NCBI GenBank assembly: GCA_024699715.1
Contig: JANPRD010000002.1
Coordinates: forward strand, 62,001-126,000
Origin: Candidatus Methanophagales archaeon
Lineage (GTDB): Archaea > Halobacteriota > Syntropharchaeia > Alkanophagales > Methanospirareceae
Reading direction: 5' to 3'
Length of the DNA: 64,000 nucleotides
Positions 17,451 through 27,085 of this stretch are shown piece after piece (the stretch's first letter is position 1; each line of letters opens with the position of its first letter). Below the pieces are notes generated by a model. It searched no databases. It was not told the origin of the DNA and saw nothing but the letters and a program-made list of their open reading frames with translations. The position numbers and the translations under genes were made by a program.

Positions 17451-18716
17451 TCACTCAATTATATATTCTTGACCGTTTTCGGGTGCAAAAGCCTCGCATC
17501 CCTGCTCTCTTATCCAATCTGCGAATTCAGCAGCGTTCTCGCCGTGCATTGTGAATACGACTTCCGTGCCTCGCCTGCAGAAGCGAGAGACCAATCTCTT
17601 CAGCTCTGAATCGCCTGCGTGTGCGGAGAAATCATACTGCTCAACTTCCGCCTTCACCTTCAGCGGACCGCTCTCCGTCTCAACGCACTTCTCCTCCAAG
17701 AGCCTTCGCCCGTTCGTGCCTTCAATTTGGTAGCCAGTGAGCAAGACCTTGCTTCGTGGGTCGTCGTGCAATTTCCGCAGGTAGTAAAGCACAGGACCGC
17801 CGTTCAGCATGCCAGCGGTCGTGACAACGACAGAAGGCTGTGAAAGCACCTTCTTCCTCTTCTTTCCGCTGACGAACTTCGCCTCTTTGAACGCTGCTGC
17901 GAGTGCGGATGCGTCCTTTAAGAATGAGGGGTGGTGCTCAAGCATTTTGAAAACGCTGATGCCCAAGCCATCCACAAATGGAATAATGCCGTGAGCGTGC
18001 AGAACCATCACAATTTCTTGCGTCCTACCGACAGCGAAGCACGGAACAATCGCATGACCGCCCCTGTCAATCGTTTCCTGCACGGAATCCACGAACTCCC
18101 GCTCAAGTTCTCGCCTGTTTTTATGCTCTGTGCCGAAGTATGTGCTTTCAACGATTAGTATGTCGGCATGCGGTAGTTCATCGGGCGAAGCACTCTCAAG
18201 AAGCCTCGTCTCCTCCATTTTAATGTCGCCCGTGTAGAGCAGACTGATGTCTTCGCTCTCCTTCCACAGATGCACTGCTGCGCTCCCAGGGATATGACCT
18301 GCGTTGAAAAGCTCGCACTCGTAACCGTTCACCGAAAATCGCTTCCTGAAAGGCAAGAAATGGGCATTCTTGACCACCTTATGCACATCCTCGCCGTTGA
18401 ACAGGTGGATTCCATGCTCTTCTCCCAATTTTATCGTGTCCCGCCAGAGAATCTTCGCAATATCGCATGTAACAGGCGTCATGAACAACTTCAGACCATT
18501 ATTATTGCAATTCATAAGGCTCGGAATCATACCGGAATGGTCTAAATGTGCGTGGGAAACGATAACTGCCTCTAATGATTTTGCAATCTGCCTTGAAAAC
18601 ATCGGCATCTCTGGCGGGTCTGCCGGTCTAACCCCGTAATCAAGCAGTATTTTGTCGTCAATTAATACCGCAGAACGACCTACTTCGCCACAACCGCCTA
18701 AAAATCTTATCCTCAT
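17451..18716 (-). CDS. Beta-CASP family ribonuclease (archaeal CPSF/RNase J type)
   Basis: 421 aa from ATG 18716; GTG 18737 is an alternative. MBL motifs: SHAHLDHSG (motif 2), AGHIPGSA (3) and LLYTGDIK (4). Beta-CASP motifs follow: FAVGRTQE, VVTTAGMLNGGP and a C-terminal FSAHAGDSELKRLV and VFTMHGE. There are no N-terminal KH domains, so it belongs with the short archaeal CPSF2-like proteins. It probably acts in RNA end processing or decay. It is adjacent to the tRNA gene and downstream of eS1 on the same strand. Confidence 0.88.
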   Translation of the reverse strand: MRIRFLGGCGEVGRSAVLIDDKILLDYGVRPADPPEMPMFSRQIAKSLEAVIVSHAHLDHSGMIPSLMNCNNNGLKLFMTPVTCDIAKILWRDTIKLGEEHGIHLFNGEDVHKVVKNAHFLPFRKRFSVNGYECELFNAGHIPGSAAVHLWKESEDISLLYTGDIKMEETRLLESASPDELPHADILIVESTYFGTEHKNRRELEREFVDSVQETIDRGGHAIVPCFAVGRTQEIVMVLHAHGIIPFVDGLGISVFKMLEHHPSFLKDASALAAAFKEAKFVSGKKRKKVLSQPSVVVTTAGMLNGGPVLYYLRKLHDDPRSKVLLTGYQIEGTNGRRLLEEKCVETESGPLKVKAEVEQYDFSAHAGDSELKRLVSRFCRRGTEVVFTMHGENAAEFADWIREQGCEAFAPENGQEYIIE

Positions 18717-18802
18717 CTCCTCAGCCCCCCTCTCCACTCACACCTCTTCGTGCCTTTGCTTTCACTTCTCCACACGCACTCCTTTTCGCCTCGCTCTCAT
18801 TC

Positions 18803-19390
18803 TCATCTTTCCGCTCTCGCCCCGATTTCCGTTTTCGTGATTTCAACACGCCTCACGGGGTAAATCTTGCGGACTCGCTTGTAGATGTCTGAAGAGAGCT
18901 TGCCGAGCAGGATTTCCTGCATGAAATTGTTCAGGTTAAGCTCTCTCGCCCGCTCTGAAATCACAAACTCCATTTCCTTGCGAATTGTGTGCTCTTGCGT
19001 GTTGCTCGCTCTCCTGACGGTGAAGCAGGAAGCCTTCACTCGCATCTTCTCGCCGTCCTTCGTTGTGACGACGATATTCACATCTATCTTTGAGATGCGT
19101 CGCCTCGCAAGGCTCCGCAGGTAGTCCCTTTCAACCTCATGCCCCACAAGTCTCGTGCGTGCGACACCTCGCTCAACTTCTGAAATTTGCAGCAGTAGCT
19201 TCGTGTGCGAACTGCGAATCATGTGTCCCGTGAGCTCGTCAAGCGTCAGCTCTACCGTCCTGCCGAGCAACTTCGCAGGGTCATCCGCAAGCGTTTCTCC
19301 TACTTCTATCTCTCCAAAGACCTTCGGCGCAACTATGACATACCACTCCTTCGCCTTCTTTTTCTTCTCCCTTCGGTGTCCTCCTCTCAT
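18803..19390 (-). CDS. rps3ae: Ribosomal protein eS1 (S3Ae)
   Basis: 195 aa small-subunit protein, archaeal/eukaryotic only. Family features: KAKEWYVIVAPKVFGE, GRTVELTLDELTG, KLLLQISEVERG, TRLVGHEVERDYLRSLARRR, VKASCFTVRRAS and the C-terminal KIYPVRRVEITKTEI. The start MRGGHRREKKKKAK is basic as usual. Confidence 0.93.
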   Translation of the reverse strand: MRGGHRREKKKKAKEWYVIVAPKVFGEIEVGETLADDPAKLLGRTVELTLDELTGHMIRSSHTKLLLQISEVERGVARTRLVGHEVERDYLRSLARRRISKIDVNIVVTTKDGEKMRVKASCFTVRRASNTQEHTIRKEMEFVISERARELNLNNFMQEILLGKLSSDIYKRVRKIYPVRRVEITKTEIGARAER

Positions 19391-19541
19391 CGCTGCTTTC
19401 CTCTCCGCTTCCTTTTACCTTCATTCACTCTTAACTTCCTTATTTATAAATCTTACTACTCCACGCCAAGAATGAGTGAAGGCACGGAAAAACCGCAGGG
19501 GAAAGGAGAAAAAGGAATGCAAATGAAGTGAGAAACGGTGA

Positions 19542-20763
19542 ATGAAGAGGAAGGAGTTGCCCTGTGTGTGCGTTGAGAAGAGAAGAGGGGAGGAAGTGAG
19601 ACGCATACTGCGAGAGCATGCACTACTGAACGGAAGAGCGAAAGTCGTTGCGGAAGGAAATCTCCTATTCTTCCCGTTGAAAGCGTTGCCAAGCGAAGAA
19701 ATAATGCTGAAATTGAAGGATGCGAGTGTTCTTCGGCGTGTGTTTGAAGTTCGTGAGGAAGAGAAAGACGCAACAGCAGGAAAAACTGCCAAAATTCTCT
19801 TACGAAATCGTCGGCGACATTGCACTGCTTGAATTGAGCAAAGAGGACAAGAATGTGAGTGAAAGCCCACAAGGCAAGTTCAGCGAGTTCAGCGAGGTCG
19901 GCGAGTGAGCGAGGAAGACCTGCAGCGTATTTCCGATTTAATTCTGCGTAGGCACAAGAATGTGAAAGTCGTTGCGTTGAAAGCTTCAGCGGTTGAAGGC
20001 GTGTTCAGGAAGCGTCGCATCCGCATCCTCAAGGGCGAACAACGCACAGAAACAATCCACAGGGAGAACGGCTGTGTATTCAAACTTGACTTGGAAAAGG
20101 TGTATTTCAACCCGAAACTCGCTTCAGAGCGGAAAAGGGTCGCTGAAAAAGTCGCAGCAGGGGAATGCGTCGTTGACATGTTCGCAGGCGTCGGCACTTT
20201 CTCTATTCTGATTGCAAAACGCTCTCCTGAAAGCAAGGTGATTGCAATAGACATAAATCCAGACGCCATTTTCTACTTGCGTGAGAACATTAGACTGAAT
20301 AAAGTCTCAAATGTCTCCGCAATTCAGGGAGATGTTCGTGAAATTTCGGAGAAATTTGCGGGCGTTGCCGACCGCATAATAATGAATTTGCCGAAGGAAT
20401 CGCATATTTTCTTGAAAGATGCGTTGAGAATGCTTAAAAATCGTGGCATCATTCACTTCTACACAATAGAATCTGCATACACAGAGGACGAGATGCGAGG
20501 TTCGTTGAGCGTTGCAGTTCAAAGGGCGGAACAGGAAGTTGAGAGCGGAATTTGCGCATGCCTCTCGGCTGCTCGGCTGCGAAGTCGCTGTGAATGTCAT
20601 TTCTGCGAGGAAAGTGCGACCCTACGCACCTTACACTTTCATTCTCGGCTTTGACCTTGCGGTTGAGAAGCGGAACGGCAGCAGTAGTGTCGGTGGCGAG
20701 GAGGCGGAGAAAGCGGAAGAGGCGAAGAGGGCGGAGGTGGCGGAAAATGATTGTGAGGCGTGA
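19542..20763 (+). CDS. trm5: tRNA (guanine37-N1)-methyltransferase Trm5/Tyw2 family, broken into several frames
   Basis: Resembles archaeal Trm5, which makes m1G37 in tRNA. Four consecutive segments lie in alternating frames. 19542 to about 19785 has RGEEVRRILREHALLNG and KVVAEGNLLFFPLK. About 19785-19908 has FSYEIVGDIALLEL. 19905 to about 20560 has ASAVEGVFRKRRIRILKGE, RTETIHRENG, VYFNPKLASER, VVDMFAGVGTFSI and RIIMNLPKESH. About 20560-20763 has CEVAVNVISARKVRPYAP. The first and last junctions need +1 shifts; the middle one falls on a GAGTGAGC overlap and could be a real stop/GTG start. An essential gene with three breaks suggests sequence errors, but a true gene split is possible. Confidence 0.78.
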
Positions 20764-22198
20764 GATGGAACTGCGGGACACAAAGTTCGTTTTCGTCCAA
20801 ACATGCTTCAGAGTTAAGGCGGAGAAAGAGGCAGAGATAAAGGAGAAAGAAGAAAAATCAGAAGAATTCGGAAAGGCAGAGGAATTTGAAGAAATAGAGC
20901 GTAGAGAACTCATTTACGATTATAAAAGTTGTGCGGGTTGCGGTATTTGTGTTGATATTTGTCCCACAAATGCATTAGAATTGGGGCCTGTAACGGAAAT
21001 AGCAGCGGGATTAGATGCACCACCAGTGATAATGGATGTGGAGAAGTGTCCATTTTGCGGGATGTGCGTCGCTTTCTGCCCCTACAATGCGTTTGAGATG
21101 CTCTTAAAGGGAAAAGAGGAGAGCAGGGGAGAAGAGGAGGAAGAGGAGAATGAGGAAAGCGAGGTCAAAGGAAAGGGAGGAGGAAATGAAAGAGGAAATG
21201 AAAGAAAAGAAGAAGAGAAGGAGCGCTGGAAGAGCTTTCTTGAGTTGGAAGAATACCCGCACCTCGCATCTTCTGTGCGAGTGGACGAGGAGAAGTGCCT
21301 GCCTTGCATGCTTTGTGAGCGAGTTTGTCCTTTGCAGGCGATAAAAGTTGAGTGGTCGCTGCCGAAAAAGGAAGAGATTGCGCCTTTTGACGAGAAACGG
21401 AAGGGTAAAATAGAGATTGTGGAGGAGAAATGCAACTTCTGTGGCATATGCACGAAATTTTGCGATGCTTTCATGCTTTTGGAGCGAGAATTTTCGGTAT
21501 TGGAGAAAATTCCGTTTGCAGAACTGCTAATTGACGAGGAGAAATGCGACTACTGCGGTCTCTGCGAGTATATTTGTCCTGAAGAGGCGCTGAAAGTGAG
21601 CGTGAGCGTTGGTGAGAAAGAGCCTGCGGATAAACTGCGAGAATATTTGAGCGTTTGCGGTATTGGTCGCCTGAATATTGATGAAAATGCGTGCAAGAAG
21701 TGCGGATGGTGCGAGTTTGTGTGTCCTTACGGTGCGATTTCAGTTGAGAAGCCGTTTGAAGGCGAGATAAGACTGCGAAACTTGGAGCGTTGCGACCCCA
21801 GCGGTTGCAGTATTTGCAGAGATGTCTGCAGATTCAACGCTTGGTTCGTCATCTGGGAGGATGAAAACGAGGAAACAAACGGCGGAAAGAGCGAGGAGGT
21901 GGAGGAAAAGAAAAGGAAGGGGCGTGTTGCGGTTCAGCCAGCGGTCTGCATTCTCTGCGGTGCTTGCGAGAAGGCATGCCCCGAGGATGTGATTGAGGTC
22001 ATTCGCTTCGCAGTGAGGCATACTCCTCTGCCAGAAGCACCATGGAGGGAGCAGTGGTCTTCTGCAATCTCACGCTTGAAGAAGAAAATGAGGGGAAATG
22101 AGGGAAGAGAAGGGGCAAGTGCCTCACAAGCGGGCGAAGGATGCAAGAATAGGCGTTTATATCTGCCACTGCGGTTCAAATATAGCGGGAGTTGTTGA
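20747..22198 (+). CDS. fwdF: FwdF-like polyferredoxin with eight [4Fe-4S] motifs
   Basis: 483 aa from ATG 20747, preceded by GGAGGTGG. Eight CxxCxxCxxxC-type motifs are visible, starting with CAGCGICVDICP, CPFCGMCVAFCP, CLPCMLCERVCP, CNFCGICTKFC, CDYCGLCEYICP and CKKCGWCEFVCP. The segment NALELGPVTEIAAGLDAPPV is diagnostic of FwdF/FmdF, the electron wire of formylmethanofuran dehydrogenase. A Glu/Lys/Gly low-complexity insert (about 21110-21230) separates clusters 2 and 3. No other fwd subunit is nearby; instead hdrA follows with a 101-nt overlap, suggesting Hdr-linked electron transfer. The last 30 residues lie inside the overlap and may not be authentic. Confidence 0.82.
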   Translation: MIVRREMELRDTKFVFVQTCFRVKAEKEAEIKEKEEKSEEFGKAEEFEEIERRELIYDYKSCAGCGICVDICPTNALELGPVTEIAAGLDAPPVIMDVEKCPFCGMCVAFCPYNAFEMLLKGKEESRGEEEEEENEESEVKGKGGGNERGNERKEEEKERWKSFLELEEYPHLASSVRVDEEKCLPCMLCERVCPLQAIKVEWSLPKKEEIAPFDEKRKGKIEIVEEKCNFCGICTKFCDAFMLLEREFSVLEKIPFAELLIDEEKCDYCGLCEYICPEEALKVSVSVGEKEPADKLREYLSVCGIGRLNIDENACKKCGWCEFVCPYGAISVEKPFEGEIRLRNLERCDPSGCSICRDVCRFNAWFVIWEDENEETNGGKSEEVEEKKRKGRVAVQPAVCILCGACEKACPEDVIEVIRFAVRHTPLPEAPWREQWSSAISRLKKKMRGNEGREGASASQAGEGCKNRRLYLPLRFKYSGSC

Positions 22199-24082
22199 TG
22201 TTAAAGAGGTTGTTGATTTCGCATATTCTCTTCCTAATGTGATTATTGCTCGTGATTATGAATATATGTGTTCAAAGAGTGGTCAAGAGATAATAAAGAA
22301 GGACATTAAAGATTTGAAACTGAATAAAATAGTTGTTGCGGCGTGCTCTCCTCACATGCATGAGCATACATTCAGGGCGTGCTGTGCATCAGAAGGGCTG
22401 AAATGCGTTGAAATCGCAAACATAAGGGAGCAATGCTCGTGGGTTCACACAGCCCGCAAGGAGGCGACGGAGAAGGCGAAGGCTCTTGTGCGTTCTGCAG
22501 TATTTCGTGTTGCGCTGCTTGAGCCTCTTTCGGCGAGCAAGCGAGCAGTCGTGCCTCGTGCTTTGGTTCTCGGCGGTGGAATAGCAGGCATAACCGCATC
22601 TTTAGAGCTCGCAAATATGGGATTTCATGTTTATTTAGTGGAGAAATCAACTTCAATCGGCGGACACATGGCTCAACTCGACAAAACATTTCCGACTTTA
22701 GACTGCTCCGCATGCATTCTCACACCTAAAATGTCTGAAATTGAGCATAATGAGAACATTGAGCTCTTCACTAATGCTGAAGTTGAGCATGTAGAGGGGA
22801 GTGTGGGCGATTTCACAGCGAGGATAAGGGTTCGCAGTCGCTTCGTCTCCGCTACGAAGTGCAGGGGTTGCATTTCTGAATGCGCTGAGCACTGTCCTGT
22901 TGAGGTAGAGAGCGAATTTGATGTCGGAAAGGGCAAGAGGAAGGCAATTTTCATCGCTTTCCCGCAAGCAGTCCCGCTTGTTGCCACGATTGACCCACGA
23001 AAATGCATCGGTTGCAGGCTTTGCGAGCTCGCTTGCGAGTTTGAAGCCGTTGATTTTTACGAGAAAGACAAAGTTTTTGATGTAAATGTCGGCGCCATTA
23101 TTGTTGCGACGGGTTTCAAGCTTTTTGATGCGAGGAAAGAACCCAAATATGGATACGGGAAATTCAAGGAAGTCCTCACAGCATTGGAATTTGAGCGATT
23201 AAGCAATGCATCTGGACCTACAGGAGGAAAAATTATTGTAAATGGAAGGGAGCCGAAGCGAGTAGTGTTCATAAGTTGTGTGGGTTCTCGCAGGAGGAGC
23301 GACCTTATTGCTCTCGTATATGCTGCATGTATATAATGAAGCAGGCTCATTTGATAAAAGAGAAGATTCCTGACGCTGATATTACGGTTTTATACACTGA
23401 TGTTCGTGCATATGGGGATGGTTTTGAGGAGTTTTACCAGCGAGTGCGAGCGGAAGGCGTCTCTTACTTGCGAAGGGAGTTAGAGGATGAAATAGAAGTG
23501 AGGCGGGGCGAGAGAGGCGAGGTTGTCGTGTGTGCGAGAGGCTCATCCTATTCTTATGAAATTCCTGCGGACCTCGTTGTGCTTGCGACTGCGGTTGAGC
23601 CTTCAGAAGGGACAAGGGAGATTGCAGAAATGCTGCGCATCCCGACGGGGCGAGACGGCTTCTTTCTTGAGGCGCACCCAAAATTGCGTCCAGTTGAGAC
23701 GCTCACAGAAGGCATTTTCATCGCTGGCTGCTGTCAGTCGCCGAAAGACATTTCAGAAAGCGTTGCTCAAGCGTCAGCAGCAGCTTCAAAAGTCGCATCG
23801 CTACTTGCGAAGGGCGAAATAGAGGTTGAGCCTGCGGTTGCGACCGTTGACGAGATGCTCTGCTCCGGTTGTGGCGTCTGTGTCGCTGTCTGCCCTTTCA
23901 ACGCCCTGAAGCTTGAGATGCTGAAAGCGGAAGCCAAAGAGAAGCAAGCGGTAGTGAGTGTGCAACACGCTTCTTGCAAGGGTTGCGGCTCTTGTGCATC
24001 CGCATGCCCCTCAAAAGCAATAACTGTGAAAAATCAAAATGATGAGCAGTTCTTCGCTCAAATAGATGCAGTTTCGCTGTAA
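22098..24082 (+). CDS. hdrA: Heterodisulfide reductase subunit A (HdrA)-like, single frameshift
   Basis: Soluble flavin/Fe-S electron hub. The order is N-terminal HdrA domain (GVYICHCGSNIAG, VAACSPHMHEHTFR, REQCSWVH), FAD module (LGGGIAGITASLELANMG, GGHMAQLDKTF, DCSACILTP), inserted ferredoxin (CIGCRLCELACEF), a CxGSR...YCSRICCMY motif and two C-terminal [4Fe-4S] sites (CSGCGVCVAVCP, CKGCGSCASACP). The first frame ends at 23336; the second is open to 24082. The join lies at 23285-23310, where SCVGSR must run into RPYCSRICC; one missing base explains it. About 660 aa when joined, normal for HdrA. It follows fwdF directly, consistent with an Hdr-Fwd type complex. Confidence 0.86.
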
Positions 24083-24106
24083 ATTTCTACTCCTTTTGTC
24101 GCCATT

Positions 24107-24797
24107 CTACTCCTTTTGCCACCATTCGCACACTTCCCGCAGGACGCAAATTTCGCATTTTGGACGCTGCGGTTTGCACACACGCCTGCCGTGTTCAATC
24201 AGATTCAAGTGGAAGCCGACGATTTTGCTGCTGCGAATGCTCCGCTCAACGAGCCTTGCAATCTCTCGTGGCGAGTGAATGCCGAGAACTCTGCTGAAAA
24301 TCCTGCGAATGTGTGTGTCTACGGGGAACGCTTTCTTTCGGAATGCGAAGCAAAGCACGCAAGATGCGGTCTTCTGACCGATGCCTGGGATGCTTGTCAG
24401 AAATTTCCTCGCCTCTTCCACTTCCATATCCTCCAAGAAATGGAAGAAGTCCCTGCCCGCCGTTTCGCTGCATCCCGCTTCGCTGCATTGATGCGTTTTT
24501 CAGTGCAGAAAGGGCGGTTTTCAGCCTGCGAGCCTTTATTCTGCCGAGACCGCCTTTGCGAATCGCATCCGCAATCTCTTCTTCAGAAGCAGCGAGCAGC
24601 TCTTCATATTTGAACCTCGCAGTCAGACTTTTGAACGCTTCCTCAGTGTTCTTTTCGTTTGTGTTCTGCGAAAGGATTGTTCTCACGAGAACTTCAACAG
24701 GATTGCGTGGCTCAACTGCCTTTTCTCCGTATGCTCGCTCAAGAATCCCGCAAATCCTCCTCAATCTCTCGCCTATTTCCCACTCTTCTTCTGCCAT
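24107..24797 (-). CDS. nth: Endonuclease III (Nth), frameshifted
   Basis: DNA glycosylase/AP lyase for oxidised pyrimidines. The first frame (24797 to about 24460) has VEVLVRTILSQNTNEKNTEEAF and the second (to 24107) the helix-hairpin-helix with catalytic Lys and Asp (PGIGQKTASCV, FPVDTHIRRI) and the C-x6-C-x2-C-x5-C cluster ending CEWWQKE. The break lies just after an odd Met/Gln/Arg/Asn/Gly stretch; deleting one G from GGG near 24460 restores GGRDFFHFLEDMEVEEARKFL. After repair the length (about 229 aa) is ordinary. Confidence 0.83.
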
Positions 24798-24814
24798 CGC
24801 AGAATGCGTTTATT

Positions 24815-25636
24815 TCATTTTCCTTTGAACTTCGGCTTCCTTTTCTCCTTGAACGCTTTTATGCCTTCTTTTGCGTCTTCTGTTGAGAATGCGTTTGCGA
24901 AGCACTCGTTCTCAAGGAGCAGTGCGGAGTGCAAAGGCATTTCCAAGCCTTGCAACGCCCTTTTGAGCATGCGAAGAGCAATCGCACTCTTAGCGAGCAA
25001 CTTCTCCAAAAACTTGCTAACGGCGTCGTCCAACGCATTTTCAGGCTCGGCTGGAGAGACAGCATTCAGAATGCCCATCCGCAATGCTTCTTCCGCAGAA
25101 ATCCGCTCACCTGTGAATAGGAGTTCTGCTGCCTTCGTTCTGCCGACGATTCTTGCGAGCCTTTGAGTCCCGCCTCCTCCAGGGATTATTCCGAGATTCA
25201 CCTCTGGAAATCCAAATTTCGCATCTTCGGAGGCGAACCTGAAGTCGCATGCGAGTGCGAGCTCAAAGCCACCGCCGAGGCAGAAGCCACGAACCTTCGC
25301 CAACACAGGCTTCGGAAACGCCTCTATCCTTTCGGTCAATAACTGAAGGCGTCTCGCAAAATCACGAGCATCCTCAACTGTTGAATGCTCTAACGCACTG
25401 ATGTCCGCACCTGCACAGAAATTATTGCCTGCTCCTGTCAAGACGACTGCACGAACCTCCTCATCCTTCTCCGCACGCTCAAATGCATCGTTCAATTCCG
25501 CAAGCATCGCATCGTTCAACGCATTCAAAACCGCAGGACGATTCAAAATGATTGTAGCAACACCTTCAGAACATTCATAAATAATTTCTCCCTCTTCCTC
25601 GCTCTCTCTTCTGCTTTTCTCGCTCTCTTCGCTCAT
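24815..25636 (-). CDS. Enoyl-CoA hydratase/isomerase family protein
   Basis: 273 aa crotonase. The oxyanion-hole segments are CAGADISAL and GGGFELALACDF; the two catalytic Glu positions are present in GGGFELAL and FPEVNLGIIPGGGGTQRL. It hydrates 2-enoyl-CoA to 3-hydroxyacyl-CoA. It overlaps the 3-hydroxyacyl-CoA dehydrogenase by 4 nt, so the two are translationally coupled. The substrate chain length cannot be judged. The N-terminal 15 residues are Glu/Ser/Arg-rich filler. Confidence 0.9.
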   Translation of the reverse strand: MSEESEKSRRESEEEGEIIYECSEGVATIILNRPAVLNALNDAMLAELNDAFERAEKDEEVRAVVLTGAGNNFCAGADISALEHSTVEDARDFARRLQLLTERIEAFPKPVLAKVRGFCLGGGFELALACDFRFASEDAKFGFPEVNLGIIPGGGGTQRLARIVGRTKAAELLFTGERISAEEALRMGILNAVSPAEPENALDDAVSKFLEKLLAKSAIALRMLKRALQGLEMPLHSALLLENECFANAFSTEDAKEGIKAFKEKRKPKFKGK

Positions 25637-26490
25637 TTCTTCCCCTCGTATTTGTAAAAGCCACGACCGGTTTTGCGACCTTTCCAGCCCAAACGGGCAT
25701 ACTGCATCATTGTTACCGCCGGTTTAAACCGCTCCCATCCTGTTTCGTTGTAAATTGCCTGCAGAGCGTTCGCAACAATGTCAATACCTATTAAATCAAG
25801 CAGTTGGAAAGGACCCATAGGCCATCCAAACGACAATTTTATTACTTTGTCTATGTCTTCAACGCTTGCAACCCCATTTTCGTATATTTTCACCGCTTCG
25901 TTCAGCATCAAAACCATCATCCTGCTCGTCACAAAGCCTGGGAAATCATTCACAATCACTGCTTCTTTGCCGAGAGAGCGGACAAATTGAACTGTTCGTT
26001 GCACCGTTTCTTCTGAAGTTTTCAGCGATTTCACGATTTCAACCGCAGGCATCAGCGGAGGCGGATTCATGAAATGCACTCCAATCACATTCTCAGGTCG
26101 TGAAGTGAAAGATGCGAGCGTTGCTATTGAAATTGTTGATGTGTTGCTTCCGAGAATCGCATCCTTCTTGCATATAGCATCCAACCTCTCAAACACTTCC
26201 CTCTTCGCAGAGACGTCCTCGTAGACCGCTTCAACGACAATATCTGCGTCCTTTGCGCCTTCTTCCAAGTTCGTTGTCGTGTGAATGCGCTTCAAAGCGG
26301 CTTCAGCGTCCTGTATTTTACCCTTCTCCGCCATCTTACGAAGCCCGAATTTCACCTTCTCCATGCCTTCTCGCAGCGATTCCTCCCTGCGAGCAACAAC
26401 TGTCGTCTCGTAGCCCGCCTGTGCGCAGATTTGCACGATTCCTGTCCCCATTACGCCGAATCCGACAACGCAAACACGACTCACATCCAT
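25633..26490 (-). CDS. 3-hydroxyacyl-CoA dehydrogenase
   Basis: 285 aa. NAD-binding motif GFGVMGTGIVQICAQAGY, then VVEAVYEDVSAKREVF, LGSNTSTISI (catalytic Ser/Asn region), GVHFMNPPPLMPAVEIV (catalytic His-Glu) and the C-terminal GWPMGPFQLLDLIGID. Single-function HBD/PaaH type, oxidising 3-hydroxyacyl-CoA with NAD+. ATG 26490 follows GGAGGTG; the in-frame GTG at 26499 is part of that site. Middle gene of the beta-oxidation set. Confidence 0.92.
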   Translation of the reverse strand: MDVSRVCVVGFGVMGTGIVQICAQAGYETTVVARREESLREGMEKVKFGLRKMAEKGKIQDAEAALKRIHTTTNLEEGAKDADIVVEAVYEDVSAKREVFERLDAICKKDAILGSNTSTISIATLASFTSRPENVIGVHFMNPPPLMPAVEIVKSLKTSEETVQRTVQFVRSLGKEAVIVNDFPGFVTSRMMVLMLNEAVKIYENGVASVEDIDKVIKLSFGWPMGPFQLLDLIGIDIVANALQAIYNETGWERFKPAVTMMQYARLGWKGRKTGRGFYKYEGKK

Positions 26491-26544
26491 TTGTAGCACC
26501 TCCTCTCAACACGCTCACACGCTCACCAACACGCTCAACACGCA

Positions 26545-26964
26545 CTAAGACTCAACGACCTCAAAAAGCGGGCAAGAGCGTGGCGGAGAAAACTTGTCGC
26601 CCTTCCAAGTGTGTGCCTTCACAAAACGCACTTTCTTCCCGAGAAGCTCTTGCGAAGCCTTCTCTGCGTCGTAAGCCAAGCGACCCACGATTTTACAACC
26701 CTCAGCAAGCGAGACCAAGCAGGGAATGTAAGGCGCCTCGTCCTCAAAGCCCTCTGGAGGCACACGAATGACCGTGAATGTCTCCAAGACGCCTTCCCCG
26801 CTCAACTCCTCCTTCTCTAAATTCCGTGAGCCACACCACTGACACACCGCTTGCGGCGGAATTGTGATTTTTGAGCAGTCCTTGCACCGCAGTCCGAGCA
26901 GTTTCCCCTCCCGCAACGCCTCCTCATATTCCGAAAATGTCAAAACAATTTCAGACATTTTCAT
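26545..26964 (-). CDS. Zn-ribbon/OB-fold acyl-CoA-associated protein (DUF35 family)
   Basis: 139 aa. A rubredoxin-like zinc ribbon (CKDCSKITIPPQAVCQWCGS) precedes an OB-fold (GVLETFTVIRVPPEGFEDEAPYIPCLV). These proteins partner archaeal thiolases and HMG-CoA synthase, channelling acyl-CoA intermediates. Its place between thiolase and hydroxyacyl-CoA dehydrogenase supports that role here. Confidence 0.88.
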   Translation of the reverse strand: MKMSEIVLTFSEYEEALREGKLLGLRCKDCSKITIPPQAVCQWCGSRNLEKEELSGEGVLETFTVIRVPPEGFEDEAPYIPCLVSLAEGCKIVGRLAYDAEKASQELLGKKVRFVKAHTWKGDKFSPPRSCPLFEVVES

Positions 26965-27085
26965 TCGCCACCATCCTTCTCCCTTCCTGCCTTCTCACTT
27001 TTCTCCTCTCTCCTCTTTTTTCATCCACTCATTTCCTCCCTCCGCCATTCCTTCTCTCTGCTGCCACGCTGCTACTGCCACGCTG

